From NCBI GenBank assembly GCA_016713535.1, contig JADJOY010000014.1:199397-263396 (forward strand): 64,000 nucleotides of DNA, read 5' to 3'. The notes below the pieces were generated by a model, which saw only the letters and a program-made list of their open reading frames with translations, did no database searches and was not told the origin of the DNA. Of this stretch, positions 8,953 to 18,114 are shown in pieces (position 1 is the first letter of the stretch; each line of letters opens with the position of its first letter). Both the position numbers and the translations under genes were made by a program. This DNA comes from JADJOY01 sp016713535 [NCBI: Deltaproteobacteria bacterium]. Its GTDB lineage: Bacteria > JADJOY01.

Positions 8953-9753
8953 TCACAGCGGCCACGTGAGTGCGAGCGCGAACCCGCGCGTCGACGGCGC
9001 CAGGCTCACCGAGGGCCAGCCGTCTCCCTCGTCCGGCCCGAGGAACGCGTCGGCAGCGAACGAGCCGAGGAAGTGGCCAATCGCCGCGCCCGCGAGGACG
9101 TCGGACGGGAAGTGCTTGCCGGCCTCGATCCGTCCCCACCCGGCCGCACCAGCGAGGACGTAGGCCGCGGCGTCGAGCCCGACGCGCGCGGGCTCGCTGA
9201 CCGCGAGCGCCTCGACGTTGCGCGTGGTGCCCGCGGTCAGCGCGAAGGCGAGGCTCGCGTGCCCCGACGGGAAGCTCGCGCGATCCTCGCCGTTCGGGCG
9301 GAGCCGATCCGTCGCCTCCTTGAGGCCCAGGCTCAGACCACCGGTCACGCCCACGGCGAGGCCCTCGACCGCGAGCCGCTCGCCGCGTTCCCGCCACGGC
9401 GACCCGGCGTCGACGCTCGGCTCGACGGCGAGCGCGCTCCCGGCCATCGCGGCGGCGAGCACACCGTCGAGGACGGTGCTGGCGTCGTCCGCGGCGCGCG
9501 CGGAGCCGTAGATCGGGGTGTGGCGCATCGCCCAGCGCGACGCACGCTCGTCGAGGTCGTCGAGCGCGAACACCACGGCGCCCAGCGCCGTGGCCCACGT
9601 CGCCGGATGCAGCGCCGCCTGGAGCGCCGCCTCGCCGGCTTGCGCCGGGGATGGCAGTCGCGCCCCGTAGCCAGGCATGGCCGGATCCGCGCGCAGCCCC
9701 GAGCACGCGGCCGTGGTGATCACGAACGAGAGGCAGAGAGGGCGTACGCGCAC
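8953..9753 (-). CDS. PAP2 superfamily membrane-associated phosphatase
   Basis: 266-residue lipid phosphatase-like protein. All three PAP2 signature blocks are present: KEATDRLRP, SFPSGHASLAFALT and GRIEAGKHFPSDVLAG, whose histidine is the expected nucleophile. The GTG at 9753 is chosen because it starts a short export signal (PLCLSFVITTAAC) with a possible lipobox; no good ribosome site precedes it, so the start is uncertain. Such proteins dephosphorylate undecaprenyl pyrophosphate, phosphatidic acid or similar lipids on the periplasmic side. Only some segments are hydrophobic enough to span the membrane, so it may be an anchored periplasmic enzyme. Confidence 0.85.
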   Translation of the reverse strand: MRVRPLCLSFVITTAACSGLRADPAMPGYGARLPSPAQAGEAALQAALHPATWATALGAVVFALDDLDERASRWAMRHTPIYGSARAADDASTVLDGVLAAAMAGSALAVEPSVDAGSPWRERGERLAVEGLAVGVTGGLSLGLKEATDRLRPNGEDRASFPSGHASLAFALTAGTTRNVEALAVSEPARVGLDAAAYVLAGAAGWGRIEAGKHFPSDVLAGAAIGHFLGSFAADAFLGPDEGDGWPSVSLAPSTRGFALALTWPL

Positions 9754-10428
9754 TGGAGGTTCCGGCTGGAGCGGGTGCCGAGCATGCGCGGTCGGATGAC
9801 GGATCGGCGAGGAGGTCCACGAGCTGCGGACAGATCGGTACGTCCCGGCGATGCGCTGAAGGACTCGAGCGCGAACCAGGCGCTCGCGGGGGGAGGGAGC
9901 CCCCCACCCCCGCGCTACGCCCCCGCCGGGATCGCCGGAGTGGCCCACGAAGCGAGTGATTCTACCCGCGCCACGGCGCGCGGCGCGGTGCCGCGCCGGA
10001 TTCAGGACGGGGCGGGGTCTTGGAAAGACCCCGCGGAAACAAGGGCGGGGGCCTGAAAAGCCGCTCTGTTAGCCGAAGTCGTTACTCGCGATTCCGGCCC
10101 GGTCGCCGACGGGACTCGCCGATGGGCGCGTCGCAGCGCGACGCCACGAGCGTAAGCCGAGTGCCTTGGGGTTGGCCTGCCGGGATCGAACGGTGTCGCG
10201 GTGTAGCGCCCTCGCGTATCGCCGGGCACGCGACGCGTGCCCCTCCGTCCGGAGCCCGCACTCACTCGGATCGGGACGCGGGCCCGAGCGGCATCCCGGA
10301 TCGCGGAACGACCGGGTTCGCCAGGTGGCGCGTCGCAGCGCGACGCCACGAGCGAAGCGAGTGCCTCGGGTGGGCCCCGCCCGGATTCACTCCCGGCGGG
10401 CGGGGGGCTGGAACAGCCCCCCGAAAGC
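9754..10428. repeat. Repeat block with two or three composite repeat copies
   Basis: No gene seen. Hairpin GCGGGGTCTT/AAGACCCCGC with loop GGA lies at 10012-10034. The leader GGCGCGTCGCAGCGCGACGC with CACGAGCG occurs at about 10113-10160 and again at 10327-10368; the second copy continues into a CCCGCC/GGCGGG hairpin and GGGGGGCTG/CAGCCCCCC with loop GAA (10402-10422). That last hairpin abuts the 3' end of the HEAT gene and could end its transcript. A GGCACGCGACGCGTGCCC element lies at about 10224-10242. Confidence 0.7.
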
Positions 10429-11331
10429 TCAGTTCAGCTTGTCGTGGTGCGCCTTCTTGGCGGAGGCGAGCGCGGCCTGGCGGACCTCGGCGTCGTCGTC
10501 GCGCAGCGCCTTGAGCATCGCCGTCGCTGCTTCGCGCGAGGCGGGGCCGATTCGTCCCAGCGCCCGTGCGGCCAGTGCGCGCACAGCGGCCTCGGGGCTG
10601 GTGAGCGCGTCGGCGAGGATCGGCACCGCGGCGCGTGCGTCGCCGCCGAAGGTGCTGAGCGCGCTCGCGGCGTGGAGGCGCACGCGCGCATCGGCGTCGC
10701 CGAGGGCGCGCCGCACCGCGTCCTCCGTCGAAGCGGCCCGCTCTCCGATCGCCGCGAGCGAGCGCGCCGCGGTGAGTCGCACCGACGGTTCGGCGTCGGC
10801 GAGCGCACCGGCGAGCGCGGTCACCGCCGGCGCGCCGATTTTCCCGAGCGCCCACACCGCGCGCTGCCGCACCTCGAGGTCACCGTCCCCGAGCAGCCGC
10901 GCGAGGCCGGCGGTGGCGGGCTCGGCGTCGCGTGCCAGGCAGCCGAGCGCTTGAGCGGCGACGCGCCGGAGATCGGCCCGCTGGGCGTCGAGGAGCGCGA
11001 CCAGCGCCGGGATCGCGCTCGCGCCCATGGTCCCGATCGCGCGCGCCGCGGCGTCCCGGACGTCTTCGGTCGGGTCGTCGAGGAGCGCCAGCAGCGGTTC
11101 GGGAACGGCGCGCGAGGAGCGCCCGATCCGCCCCAGCGCCGCACCCGCGGCCTCGCGTGCCGCGGGGCTGCCCGAGCGCACCACCTCCACCAGCCCGGGC
11201 ACCGCGGCGTCGCCGAGCCTGCCGAGGGCGAGCGCCGCGCTCACCCGCCACTCGGCCTCGCCGTGCTCGAGATCGTCGAGGAGGGTGCGGATGCGCTCTG
11301 CGCTGGAGGGTGCGGGGTGCGGCTCGGTCAT
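10429..11331 (-). CDS. HEAT-repeat protein
   Basis: 300-residue all-helical solenoid. About nine units of 31 residues repeat the pattern VR-x-A-A-A-x-A-L-G-R-I-G with A-V-P-x-L-x-x-L-L, for example EWRVSAALALGRLGDAAVPG and EVRQRAVWALGKIGAPAV. This is the HEAT/PBS-lyase type, a protein-protein interaction scaffold also found in phycobilin lyases; nothing here indicates bilin chemistry. There is no signal peptide, so it is cytoplasmic. ATG at 11331 starts MTEPHPAPSSAERIRTLLDD. It is divergent from the cytochrome gene 165 bases away. Partner unknown. Confidence 0.88.
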   Translation of the reverse strand: MTEPHPAPSSAERIRTLLDDLEHGEAEWRVSAALALGRLGDAAVPGLVEVVRSGSPAAREAAGAALGRIGRSSRAVPEPLLALLDDPTEDVRDAAARAIGTMGASAIPALVALLDAQRADLRRVAAQALGCLARDAEPATAGLARLLGDGDLEVRQRAVWALGKIGAPAVTALAGALADAEPSVRLTAARSLAAIGERAASTEDAVRRALGDADARVRLHAASALSTFGGDARAAVPILADALTSPEAAVRALAARALGRIGPASREAATAMLKALRDDDAEVRQAALASAKKAHHDKLN

Positions 11332-11496
11332 CGACGTCCAATGTCCGCGGCTGGCAGGAATCGGCGGCGTTTCGGATGATGGCGCGCCTCCGCACGGTCG
11401 AGCCGGCGCCTGCTCGGCTCGCGATCCGGGGGTGGCGTGGCCCGCGCCTTGAACCTAACATCGTGCCGGTGGTCCAACCTCAGGAGGAAACGACGG

Positions 11497-12102
11497 ATGG
11501 AGATTCTCGATCGGAAGTGGGCCCGTGCGACGCGGGCCGCGGTGACCGGTCTGTTGGTGTCGGCCTCGGCGGCGCTCGCGGCGTCGCACGCCGAGACCAA
11601 CATGCAGGCGAAGCCCGCCGACCTCGTGGCGCGCGGTGAATATCTCGCCACCATCACGGGCTGCGGCGATTGCCACACACCCGGCACGTTCTACGGCGCG
11701 CCCGACATGACCCGGAAGTTCTCCGGCAGCGAGCTCGGCTGGCAGGGGCCGTGGGGCGTGAGCTACGCCCGCAACCTGACCCCCGACAAGGAGACGGGCA
11801 TCGGTTCGTGGACCGACGAGCAGATCATCACCGCCATCCGACAGGGCCGGCGGCCCGACGGTGCCGCGGTACTGCCGCCGATGCCGTGGCCGGACTTCGC
11901 GGCCATGACCGACGACGACGTGAAGGCCATCGTGGCGTACCTGCGGTCGGTGCCGCCGATTCGCCACGCCGTGCCGGCGGTGATCCCCCCGGGCAAGCCG
12001 GTGACGGGTGCGTATCTGACCTTCCCGCCGCCGCCGGCGTGGGATGCGCCGCGCACTCCACCGGCTGGTGCCCCGCCCGCGGCTGCGCCCGCGGCGAAGT
12101 GA
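11497..12102 (+). CDS. Periplasmic c-type cytochrome, single haem
   Basis: 201-residue electron carrier. The ATG at 11497 is fixed by AGGAGGAAA (11482-11490). A signal peptide (AAVTGLLVSASAALA) is followed by ARGEYLATITGCGDCHTPG, where C56, C59 and H60 bind haem c. MPWPDFAAMTDDDVKAIVAY supplies the likely axial methionine and the C-terminal helix of class I cytochromes. The proline/alanine-rich tail (PPAGAPPAAAPAAK) is a flexible end. It resembles the cytochrome subunits of periplasmic alcohol or aldehyde dehydrogenases, but no dehydrogenase is next to it. Confidence 0.9.
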   Translation: MEILDRKWARATRAAVTGLLVSASAALAASHAETNMQAKPADLVARGEYLATITGCGDCHTPGTFYGAPDMTRKFSGSELGWQGPWGVSYARNLTPDKETGIGSWTDEQIITAIRQGRRPDGAAVLPPMPWPDFAAMTDDDVKAIVAYLRSVPPIRHAVPAVIPPGKPVTGAYLTFPPPPAWDAPRTPPAGAPPAAAPAAK

Positions 12103-12330
12103 GGGCCGCGTCGTGGGTTCGGGAGGGCTGACGCCCTCCCCTACACTCCCCGGCGGTCTCGAATCGGTTCCTGGCGCCCGGCGACGGGGAATGGAACCCC
12201 CGTCGCTACGACTTCCGCGCCAATCCCGAACGGAGGGATGGGCACGTGCCGCGTGCCCGGCGATCGGTGTTTCGGAGGGACGGCCTCCTGGCCGTCCGGC
12301 CCGCCGGGAGGCGGGCCCTCCGAGGGGGAC
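12103..12330. repeat. Palindromic repeats between convergent genes
   Basis: Three families lie side by side: GGGAGGGCTGACGCCCTCCC with CTAC (12119-12144, reverse-orientation GTAGGGG family), GACGGGGAATGGAACCCCCG with TCGCTAC (about 12183-12208), and GGCACGTGCCGCGTGCCC (about 12240-12258). Then come GGAGGG-type palindromes at about 12279-12330. No gene is seen. Confidence 0.7.
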
Positions 12331-14369
12331 TCACGGCCCGCAGGGAGCGTCGGCGCTGCCGTCGGGCACCACCGGCACGCGGTCGGTGCCGAAGCCCTGG
12401 AGGAAGCACTGGTACTGCCGCTTCGGCTCGTCGAGCTGGAACATCACTTCGTGCCCGTCCTCGACGCCGTCCTCGCGGTGCTGCACCACCACGCCGGTGA
12501 TCGCCTCGCCGGCACTGCCGGCGAGGTTGCCGTGCGCGGGTAGACCGATGCGTTCACCACCGCTCGCGACCAGCATCTCGTTCACGCTCGCGTCGAGAGC
12601 CGGACCCGCGAGGTCGAGGCCGAAGGAACCGGTGCTGGCGTTGGCGATCGTCGGCGTGATGTAGGTGTCCACGATCCCCTGGAACATGAGGATGTGGCGG
12701 GACGCTCCGCTCACCGGCGCGGCGATCAGCGCGCGCCCGTAGGCCGGTGGATCGGCGCTCTCGCTCGCCCACTGCAAGATGGAGAGGAACGGGTCGGCGC
12801 GGGTCAGCTCGGCGCCGTGCTGGCCGTACCGCAGGATCGCGGTGGCGATCGGCTTCACCGCGATCGGGCTCTCCTTCCACAGCACGTTCTCGAGGTAGCT
12901 ACCTCCCTCGCCGCTCAGCACCGTAGCCCGCAGCCGCGGCGAGGTCGCGAGCGCGAGCGGCGCCACGGTACCGCCCATCGAGTGCCCCATGCTGCCCAGG
13001 TGGCCCTCGTCGATCGCCGCGCGCCCGTCGCCGCGGGCGCTCGCGTCGAGCCCCGGGCAGAGCGCCGCCGGCCACGTGAGCGACGCCAGCATTCGCCCCA
13101 CCAGCACGGCCTCCGCGGCGGTCGCGCGGACGTTGTCGCGGAGCGCAGCCGGGTTGAGGAAGTTGTACATGGTGAGCTGCTCGTCGATCCCGGACACGTT
13201 GCGCAGCCCGCCGTGGGGGCCGTCCCACGAGATCGCCGCGAAGCCGGCGCGCGCGAAGTAGCGCGCCGGCCCCTCGCCGGGCTCGAACGCACCGGCGCCG
13301 TGGCTGGGCTCGCGACCGCGATCGACGAGCGGCCGATCGCCGCCACCACCGGTGCGTATGAACACCATCGCGGGGAAGCCCGCCGCCGGCTCGGCGCGCG
13401 GCGCGGCAGCGTCACCACCAGGCGCGACGGCTCGGTCCCCTGCTGGAGCGGCACCCCGTCGCCGTCGAAGGCGATGTCGCCGCCGCTCGCGAAGAACGGC
13501 GGCTCGCCGCGCTGGAAAACCGGCATGTCGATGCGCGTGCTCACGACACAGAAATCGTCGAAGGTGTCGGTGAGCTGCCAGTCGCTCACCGGCTCGGGCA
13601 GCGCGATCGTCTCCATGTGGTCGGCGAGCGCTTGCATGCGCCGCATCGGGTGGCCGGTGGTGAAGACCGTGAGCGCGGCGAGCTGCTTCGGGTCGCGTCC
13701 CAGCTCGGCGAGGGCGGCGAGCGCCTCGCGGTACTCGGCGAACACGGCCTCGGCGAGGCCGGCGGGGCGCTCGCCGCGCACCAGCGCGCGCGTCTCGGGC
13801 GACGCGGCGAGCGGCTGGCCGTTCGCGTCGCGCAGCGCGCGCGTGACCCCGGCGGCGTAGCGCGTGCCCTCGCGTAGCGGGATGCCCTGGAGCGGCAGCA
13901 GCACCAGCAGGTTCGTGGCGCCGAGCGGGCCTGCGTCGTCCTGGTAGCCGGCGTGCAGGGGATAGCGGCGGCCGCGCTCGGGTGACGCGGGGTCGACGTC
14001 GATCAGGAACACCGGGGCGCTCGACTCGAGGGTGTCGAGCGGCGCCGCCGGCAGCGACGCCGGGTCGAGCGGCGCGCTGAAGCGAAAGAAGGCACCGGTG
14101 GTCACGCCGAAGCCGTCAGCGTCGGCGGTGGTGAGCGCGAGCACGTCGGCGACCAACCCGATGCCGTCCGGGTTGGGGAAGCCGGCGAGGCTCGGCCGAC
14201 CGTCCGCGTCGCGGCGGTGATCCGCCGGGTAGGGAGCATCGTAGAAGGCCGCGCCGCTCGCGAGCGAAGTGAGCGGTACCGTGGCGGCGGTGCCGCCCTC
14301 GCTCGTGCCCCCGCCCCCACAACCGGCCGGCGCCGCGGCGATCACGGCCGCGAGCGCCACCGCGGCCAC
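12331..14369 (-). CDS. Secreted alpha/beta-hydrolase (lipase/esterase-like) lipoprotein, one frameshift
   Basis: About 679 residues once one base is added back near 13400 (VVTLPRRA continues as EPAAGFPAMVFIRTGG in another frame). The N-terminus AAVALAAVIAAAPAGCGGGG is a lipoprotein signal; the GTG at 14369 is the start used here. The first half (FRFSAPLDPASLP, GTRYAAGVTRALRDANGQPL) is the Ig-like segment seen before bacterial virulence-factor lipase domains. The second half has the nucleophile elbow GSMGHSMGG and HGGLRN-type oxyanion region, then a late HILMFQGIVDTYI strand with an aspartate and a C-terminal histidine (VVVQHRED or EDGHEV). Likely an outer-membrane-anchored esterase or lipase. 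It follows the kinase gene by 32 bases and may be co-transcribed. Confidence 0.8.
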
Positions 14370-14401
14370 CCGTCGCGCCGCTCGGATCTCGGCCGCGCGT
14401 C

Positions 14402-15943
14402 TCAGGAGCGCAGCCCCGGCACCGGGTTCAGATCGAGCGCCTGACGCACGGCGCGGCGCAGCTCCTCGGGGCTATACGGCTTGGCGAGGCGCAGGTTCTG
14501 GACGCTGTCGAGGAAGGTGCGGGTCTCGAGCCTGAGGGTGTCGCCGGTCATGAACACCACGCGGCTCTCGAAGCCGGCGCGGTTGGCGCGGATCCAGTGG
14601 TAGAGGTCGATGCCGTCCACGGGTCGTGGCATGCGCACGTCGGTGACCACCAGGTCGAACGACTCGTTGCGCAGCTTGAGCACCGCCTGGTGGCCGCTCT
14701 TGGCCACCGTGACCTTGTAGTTCGCGTCGCGCAGCACCTTCTCGGTGACGGCGAGCACGATGTCCTCGTCGTCGACCACCAGCACGCGCTCGCCGCGTCC
14801 GCGATCGGCGGTCGGCGGGCGCGCCTTCGCCGCGGGCTTCGAGTCGGCGGCCTGGAGGCGCTCGATCGGCAGCCAGAGCGTGATCTTGGCGCCGCCCCCG
14901 GGGCGGTTCTCGGCGGTGATCTCGCCGCCGTGGTCGCGCACGATGCCGTAGCTCACCGAGAGCCCGAGGCCGGTGCCCTTGCCCACGCCCTTGGTGGTGT
15001 AGAAGGGGTCGAAGACGCGGCGCGGCTCGGTGAGACCGGGACCGTCGTCGAGGAAGTCGATCTCGACGCGGTCCTTCTCGACGTGGCTGCGCACCACCAG
15101 CGTGCCGCCGCCGCGGTGGCCGACCATCGCGTCGTGGGCGTTGTCGATGATGTTCAGGAACGCCTGGCGCAGCCGCTGCGGGCTGCCGCTCAGCGTGGGG
15201 ATGCCGTCCTGGAAGTCGCGGCGCACCGCGACGTCGCTGACGCGGAAGGCGTAGTCCTTGAGCGACAGGCACTCGTCGAGGAGGGCGTTGACCTCGAACG
15301 GCACCGCGTTGGGCGTCTCCGCGCGCGCGAACTTGAGCAGGTTGGAGATGATCTGGTGGGTGCGCTGCGCGCCGTGGAAGATCCGCTCCACGTCGCCGCG
15401 CATGTCGTCGGGCAGCTCGGCGGCGCGATCGAGCAGCAGCTCCGCGTCGCCCAGGATGCCGGTGAGCGGGTTGTTGCCCGCGTGCGCGAAGCCGCTCACG
15501 AGCTGCCCGAGCGAGGCGAGCTTCTCCGACTGGATCATCTGCTCCTGCAAGCGCCGCTCGCGGCTCCCGTCGCGGGCGATCAGGTGCAGCAGCCGGTCGC
15601 CGCGCGCGTTCACCGGGGTCACGTCGACGTCGAGCGCGAGGCTCGAGCCGTCGCGCCGCGCGAGCGCCAGCTCCTCGGTGCGGGCCGTCGAGGTGGCCTC
15701 GAGGAGGCGATCGAGGGAGCCGTCGGTGGCGGCCGTGCTCTCGGGCGCGATCAGGTCCGCGAGGCTGCGCTCGAGGAGCTCGCGGCGGGTCCAGCCGGTG
15801 AGCGTCTCGAACGCCAGGTTGACGTCGAGGACGCGACCGTCGCCCGGCCTGAGCAGCAACGTGGGGTCCGGCGCGTAGTCGAAGATCGCGCGGTAGCGCT
15901 CCGCGAGAGCGCCTGCGTGGGGATCGCGAGGGGCTTCCGCCAT
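14402..15943 (-). CDS. PAS-containing hybrid sensor kinase with receiver, altered H-box
   Basis: 513-residue cytoplasmic signalling protein with no membrane segment. Order: PAS (about residues 15-135, AIFDYAPDPTLLLRPGDG), HisKA (140-205), HATPase (215-360; N-box NIIDNAHDAM, G1 DDGPGLTE, G2 GVGKGTGLGLS) and receiver (386-505; acidic pair D391/D392, phospho-acceptor D435 in VVTDVRMP, T466, K488). The H-box reads GFAHAGNNPLTG: H154 is present, but the next residue, normally E or D, is alanine, and the following residue is glycine. That acid acts as general base in many kinases, so phosphotransfer may be weak or reversed. There is no DNA-binding output domain. It is grouped with the alpha/beta-hydrolase downstream and the TolC gene upstream, all leftward. 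Confidence 0.9.
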   Translation of the reverse strand: MAEAPRDPHAGALAERYRAIFDYAPDPTLLLRPGDGRVLDVNLAFETLTGWTRRELLERSLADLIAPESTAATDGSLDRLLEATSTARTEELALARRDGSSLALDVDVTPVNARGDRLLHLIARDGSRERRLQEQMIQSEKLASLGQLVSGFAHAGNNPLTGILGDAELLLDRAAELPDDMRGDVERIFHGAQRTHQIISNLLKFARAETPNAVPFEVNALLDECLSLKDYAFRVSDVAVRRDFQDGIPTLSGSPQRLRQAFLNIIDNAHDAMVGHRGGGTLVVRSHVEKDRVEIDFLDDGPGLTEPRRVFDPFYTTKGVGKGTGLGLSVSYGIVRDHGGEITAENRPGGGAKITLWLPIERLQAADSKPAAKARPPTADRGRGERVLVVDDEDIVLAVTEKVLRDANYKVTVAKSGHQAVLKLRNESFDLVVTDVRMPRPVDGIDLYHWIRANRAGFESRVVFMTGDTLRLETRTFLDSVQNLRLAKPYSPEELRRAVRQALDLNPVPGLRS

Positions 15944-16012
15944 GTCGAACCGATGATAGAGGCCCGAGTCGGTGCGGTCGAGCGGTCCCTCAGCGAGCGC
16001 GCGGCGCGCGCG

Positions 16013-17809
16013 TCACCACAACCGCCCCGGCACGTCCACCGAGCCGAGGGAGGGCACCGCCGGGGCGGCGACGTGGAACAGCTCGAGGAGGGTGCCGGCC
16101 GAGCGCGCGAAGGCGACGTAGCTCTTCTCGAGATCGGTGCGCGCCTTGAGCTCGTTGGCGCGCGCCTCGGTGAGCGAGACCTGGAGGTCGAGGACCTCCT
16201 GGCTCGAGGTGTAGCCGCGCGCGAGCTTCTCTTCCTCGGCGGCCAGGTTCTTCTCGGCGAGCTGGCGGGTGAGGAGCGTGGTGTCGAGGCGTTCCTGGTT
16301 GCTGTGGACGCGGCGGATGATCTCGCGCACCTCGATCTGCACCTTGCGCGACAGCGACTTGAGGCTCTCCTCGCTGCGCTTCTGATCGGCGACCGCCTGG
16401 ATGTAGCGCGACTCGGCGGTGTCGTTGCCGAGCGGGATCTCGAGGTTCACGCCCACCGTCCAGGTCAGGAAGTCCATGTTCTCGATCGCGTCGAGGTAGC
16501 CACCCACCAGGCTGCGGTCCACCGTGCCCGCGCCCACCAGCAAGCCGCCGAAGAGCGCGTTGAGGAGGTCGTAGATCGCCGGGTAGTCGTCCTTGAAGTC
16601 GATCAGGCTCTGGTTCTGCTTCTCGGTGCCGGCCAAGCCGTTGACGCGCAGCCCGCCGGTCAGGTTGAGCGACGGCAGCAGCGAGTTGCGGACGAGGGCG
16701 ACGGTCTCCTTGCGGCTGGCCAGGTCCTCGCGCGCCTGCAGGATCTCGACGCGCTGCTCGAGGGCGCGCGACACCGCGGTGGAGTCGTCGACGTCGCGGG
16801 CCGGGAAGTCGATGGTCCCCGCGGGCACCAGCTCGCGCTCCCAGAAGCTCGGGTCGGCGTCGGGCGCGATGGTGTCGCGCAGCCGATCCTCGGCGTCACG
16901 GACCGCCTTGCGCGCCAGCACCAGCTCGTCGTCGCGGGCGGCGGCGGCGACCTGCGCCTTCAAGAGCTCGGCCTTGGCGAGGAGACCGCGATCGACCTGC
17001 TCCCCGACGGTGCGCTCGAGCTGCTGCGCGCGCGCCAGGTTCTGCGTCTTCACCTCGAGCAGCGCGCGCGTGAGGTTGAGGTCCCAGAGCCCCTCGAGCG
17101 CGGCCTGGACGACCTGCGCCGCGCGCCCGCGGTACTGGAGCATGGCGGCGTCGCTGGCGTGCTGGGCGATCTTGCCGGGCGCCTCGTTGACGTCGAGGCC
17201 GAACCCCTTGAGCAGCGGCTGCGTGACGGTGAGCGTGGTGTCGACGCGGTAGTTGGGGTCGAGGACGTTGAACGGGAAGTCGGTGGCGGTGCGGGTGTTG
17301 TTGAACGACAGATCGTAGGCGGTGCCGGTGATGAGCGCCTGGCGCAAGCCGACGTTGCCGGTCCACACCATCTGGTTGTTGCCGGTCAACGACGACGTCG
17401 ACGGGATGTTGCTGTCGGTGTAGTTGCTCTTCAGGTAGAAGAAGAGGTCGCGCGCGCCGTCCGCGGCCGGGACCTCGGCGGCGGCGCGCAGCGCCAGGAA
17501 GCCCTCGCCGCGGAGCGTCGGGTTGTTCGTCAACGCGAGCTCGACCACGTCGCCGAGCGAGAGCAGCAGGGGCGGGCCGAGCGAGCCGCGCGACCCGGGC
17601 GATCCCGTCGAGCCGAGCGAGCTCGACCCGGCGCTCGAGTTGCCCGTGTAGCCCCCGCCCTGGCGGGTGAGGGTCGGCGCGCCGCTGCCCGCGCCCGCGG
17701 GTGGAACGACCGCGCCGAGCGCGACCGCGGCGCCGAGCGCCCACGCGAGCCACCGCGGCCAGCGAACGCGCGCAGCGCCGCGCCGCGGCTTGGGGGGTCC
17801 GGCTCGCAT
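16013..17809 (-). CDS. TolC-family outer-membrane efflux channel
   Basis: 598 residues. ATG at 17809 is followed by a basic n-region and signal (WLAWALGAAVALGAVVPPAGA). A Gly/Ser-rich linker (about 30-65) precedes LSLGDVVELALTNNPTLRGE, the classic start of the TolC helical barrel. Two long coiled-coil halves follow (LERTVGEQVDRGLLAKAELL; LTRQLAEKNLAAEEEKLARG followed by YTSSQEVLDLQ), each holding the L-x-x-G-x-x-x-x-x-E/D-V/L-L hinge. It probably forms a trimeric exit duct for a type I secretion or RND efflux system, but no pump or adaptor gene is adjacent. It is longer than E. coli TolC mainly through the linker and the central insert around EKQNQSLIDFKDDYPAIYDL. Confidence 0.9.
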   Translation of the reverse strand: MRAGPPKPRRGAARVRWPRWLAWALGAAVALGAVVPPAGAGSGAPTLTRQGGGYTGNSSAGSSSLGSTGSPGSRGSLGPPLLLSLGDVVELALTNNPTLRGEGFLALRAAAEVPAADGARDLFFYLKSNYTDSNIPSTSSLTGNNQMVWTGNVGLRQALITGTAYDLSFNNTRTATDFPFNVLDPNYRVDTTLTVTQPLLKGFGLDVNEAPGKIAQHASDAAMLQYRGRAAQVVQAALEGLWDLNLTRALLEVKTQNLARAQQLERTVGEQVDRGLLAKAELLKAQVAAAARDDELVLARKAVRDAEDRLRDTIAPDADPSFWERELVPAGTIDFPARDVDDSTAVSRALEQRVEILQAREDLASRKETVALVRNSLLPSLNLTGGLRVNGLAGTEKQNQSLIDFKDDYPAIYDLLNALFGGLLVGAGTVDRSLVGGYLDAIENMDFLTWTVGVNLEIPLGNDTAESRYIQAVADQKRSEESLKSLSRKVQIEVREIIRRVHSNQERLDTTLLTRQLAEKNLAAEEEKLARGYTSSQEVLDLQVSLTEARANELKARTDLEKSYVAFARSAGTLLELFHVAAPAVPSLGSVDVPGRLW

Positions 17810-17900
17810 GACGGGGGGCAAGGGTAGAGAAGGGGCGGTCGATTGGGAAGCGCCCCGCGCGGCTCGTCCCGCGTCGGCCCGGAAAAAAGCCCTAGCTTTC

Positions 17901-17930
17901 TTGACCCCGGCGCGAATTCGACCCTAGCCT
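17901..17930 (+). promoter_or_regulatory. Possible sigma-70-like promoter
   Basis: TTGACC (17901-17906) and TAGCCT (17925-17930) are 18 bases apart in the 305-base gap between the divergent TolC and glycosyltransferase genes, 184 bases before the ATG at 18115. The spacing is good and the -10 is weak. The rest of the gap shows nothing else I can name. Confidence 0.3.
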
Positions 17931-18114
17931 TGGGAATCGTGTCGTTGCGGCGCAGGGTCGCCGCAGCGACGCTGCCTCACAGTCCGTCGCGGTCTCGGGC
18001 CGCGCCTCTCGCGCGTCGGCACGGCCTTCGCGCCGAGGTCTTCACCGCGGCGGACCGTGTCGATCGCGAGACCGAGCCCCGGCCTTTCCCCCGACGTCAC
18101 CCGAGCCACCACCG

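Noticed and set aside
14597-17827. Very long open frame on the plus strand (about 1076 codons) opposite the kinase and TolC genes
   Set aside because: It mirrors high-GC coding on the minus strand, its translation is rich in R, H, E and V without domains, and both true genes have complete motifs.
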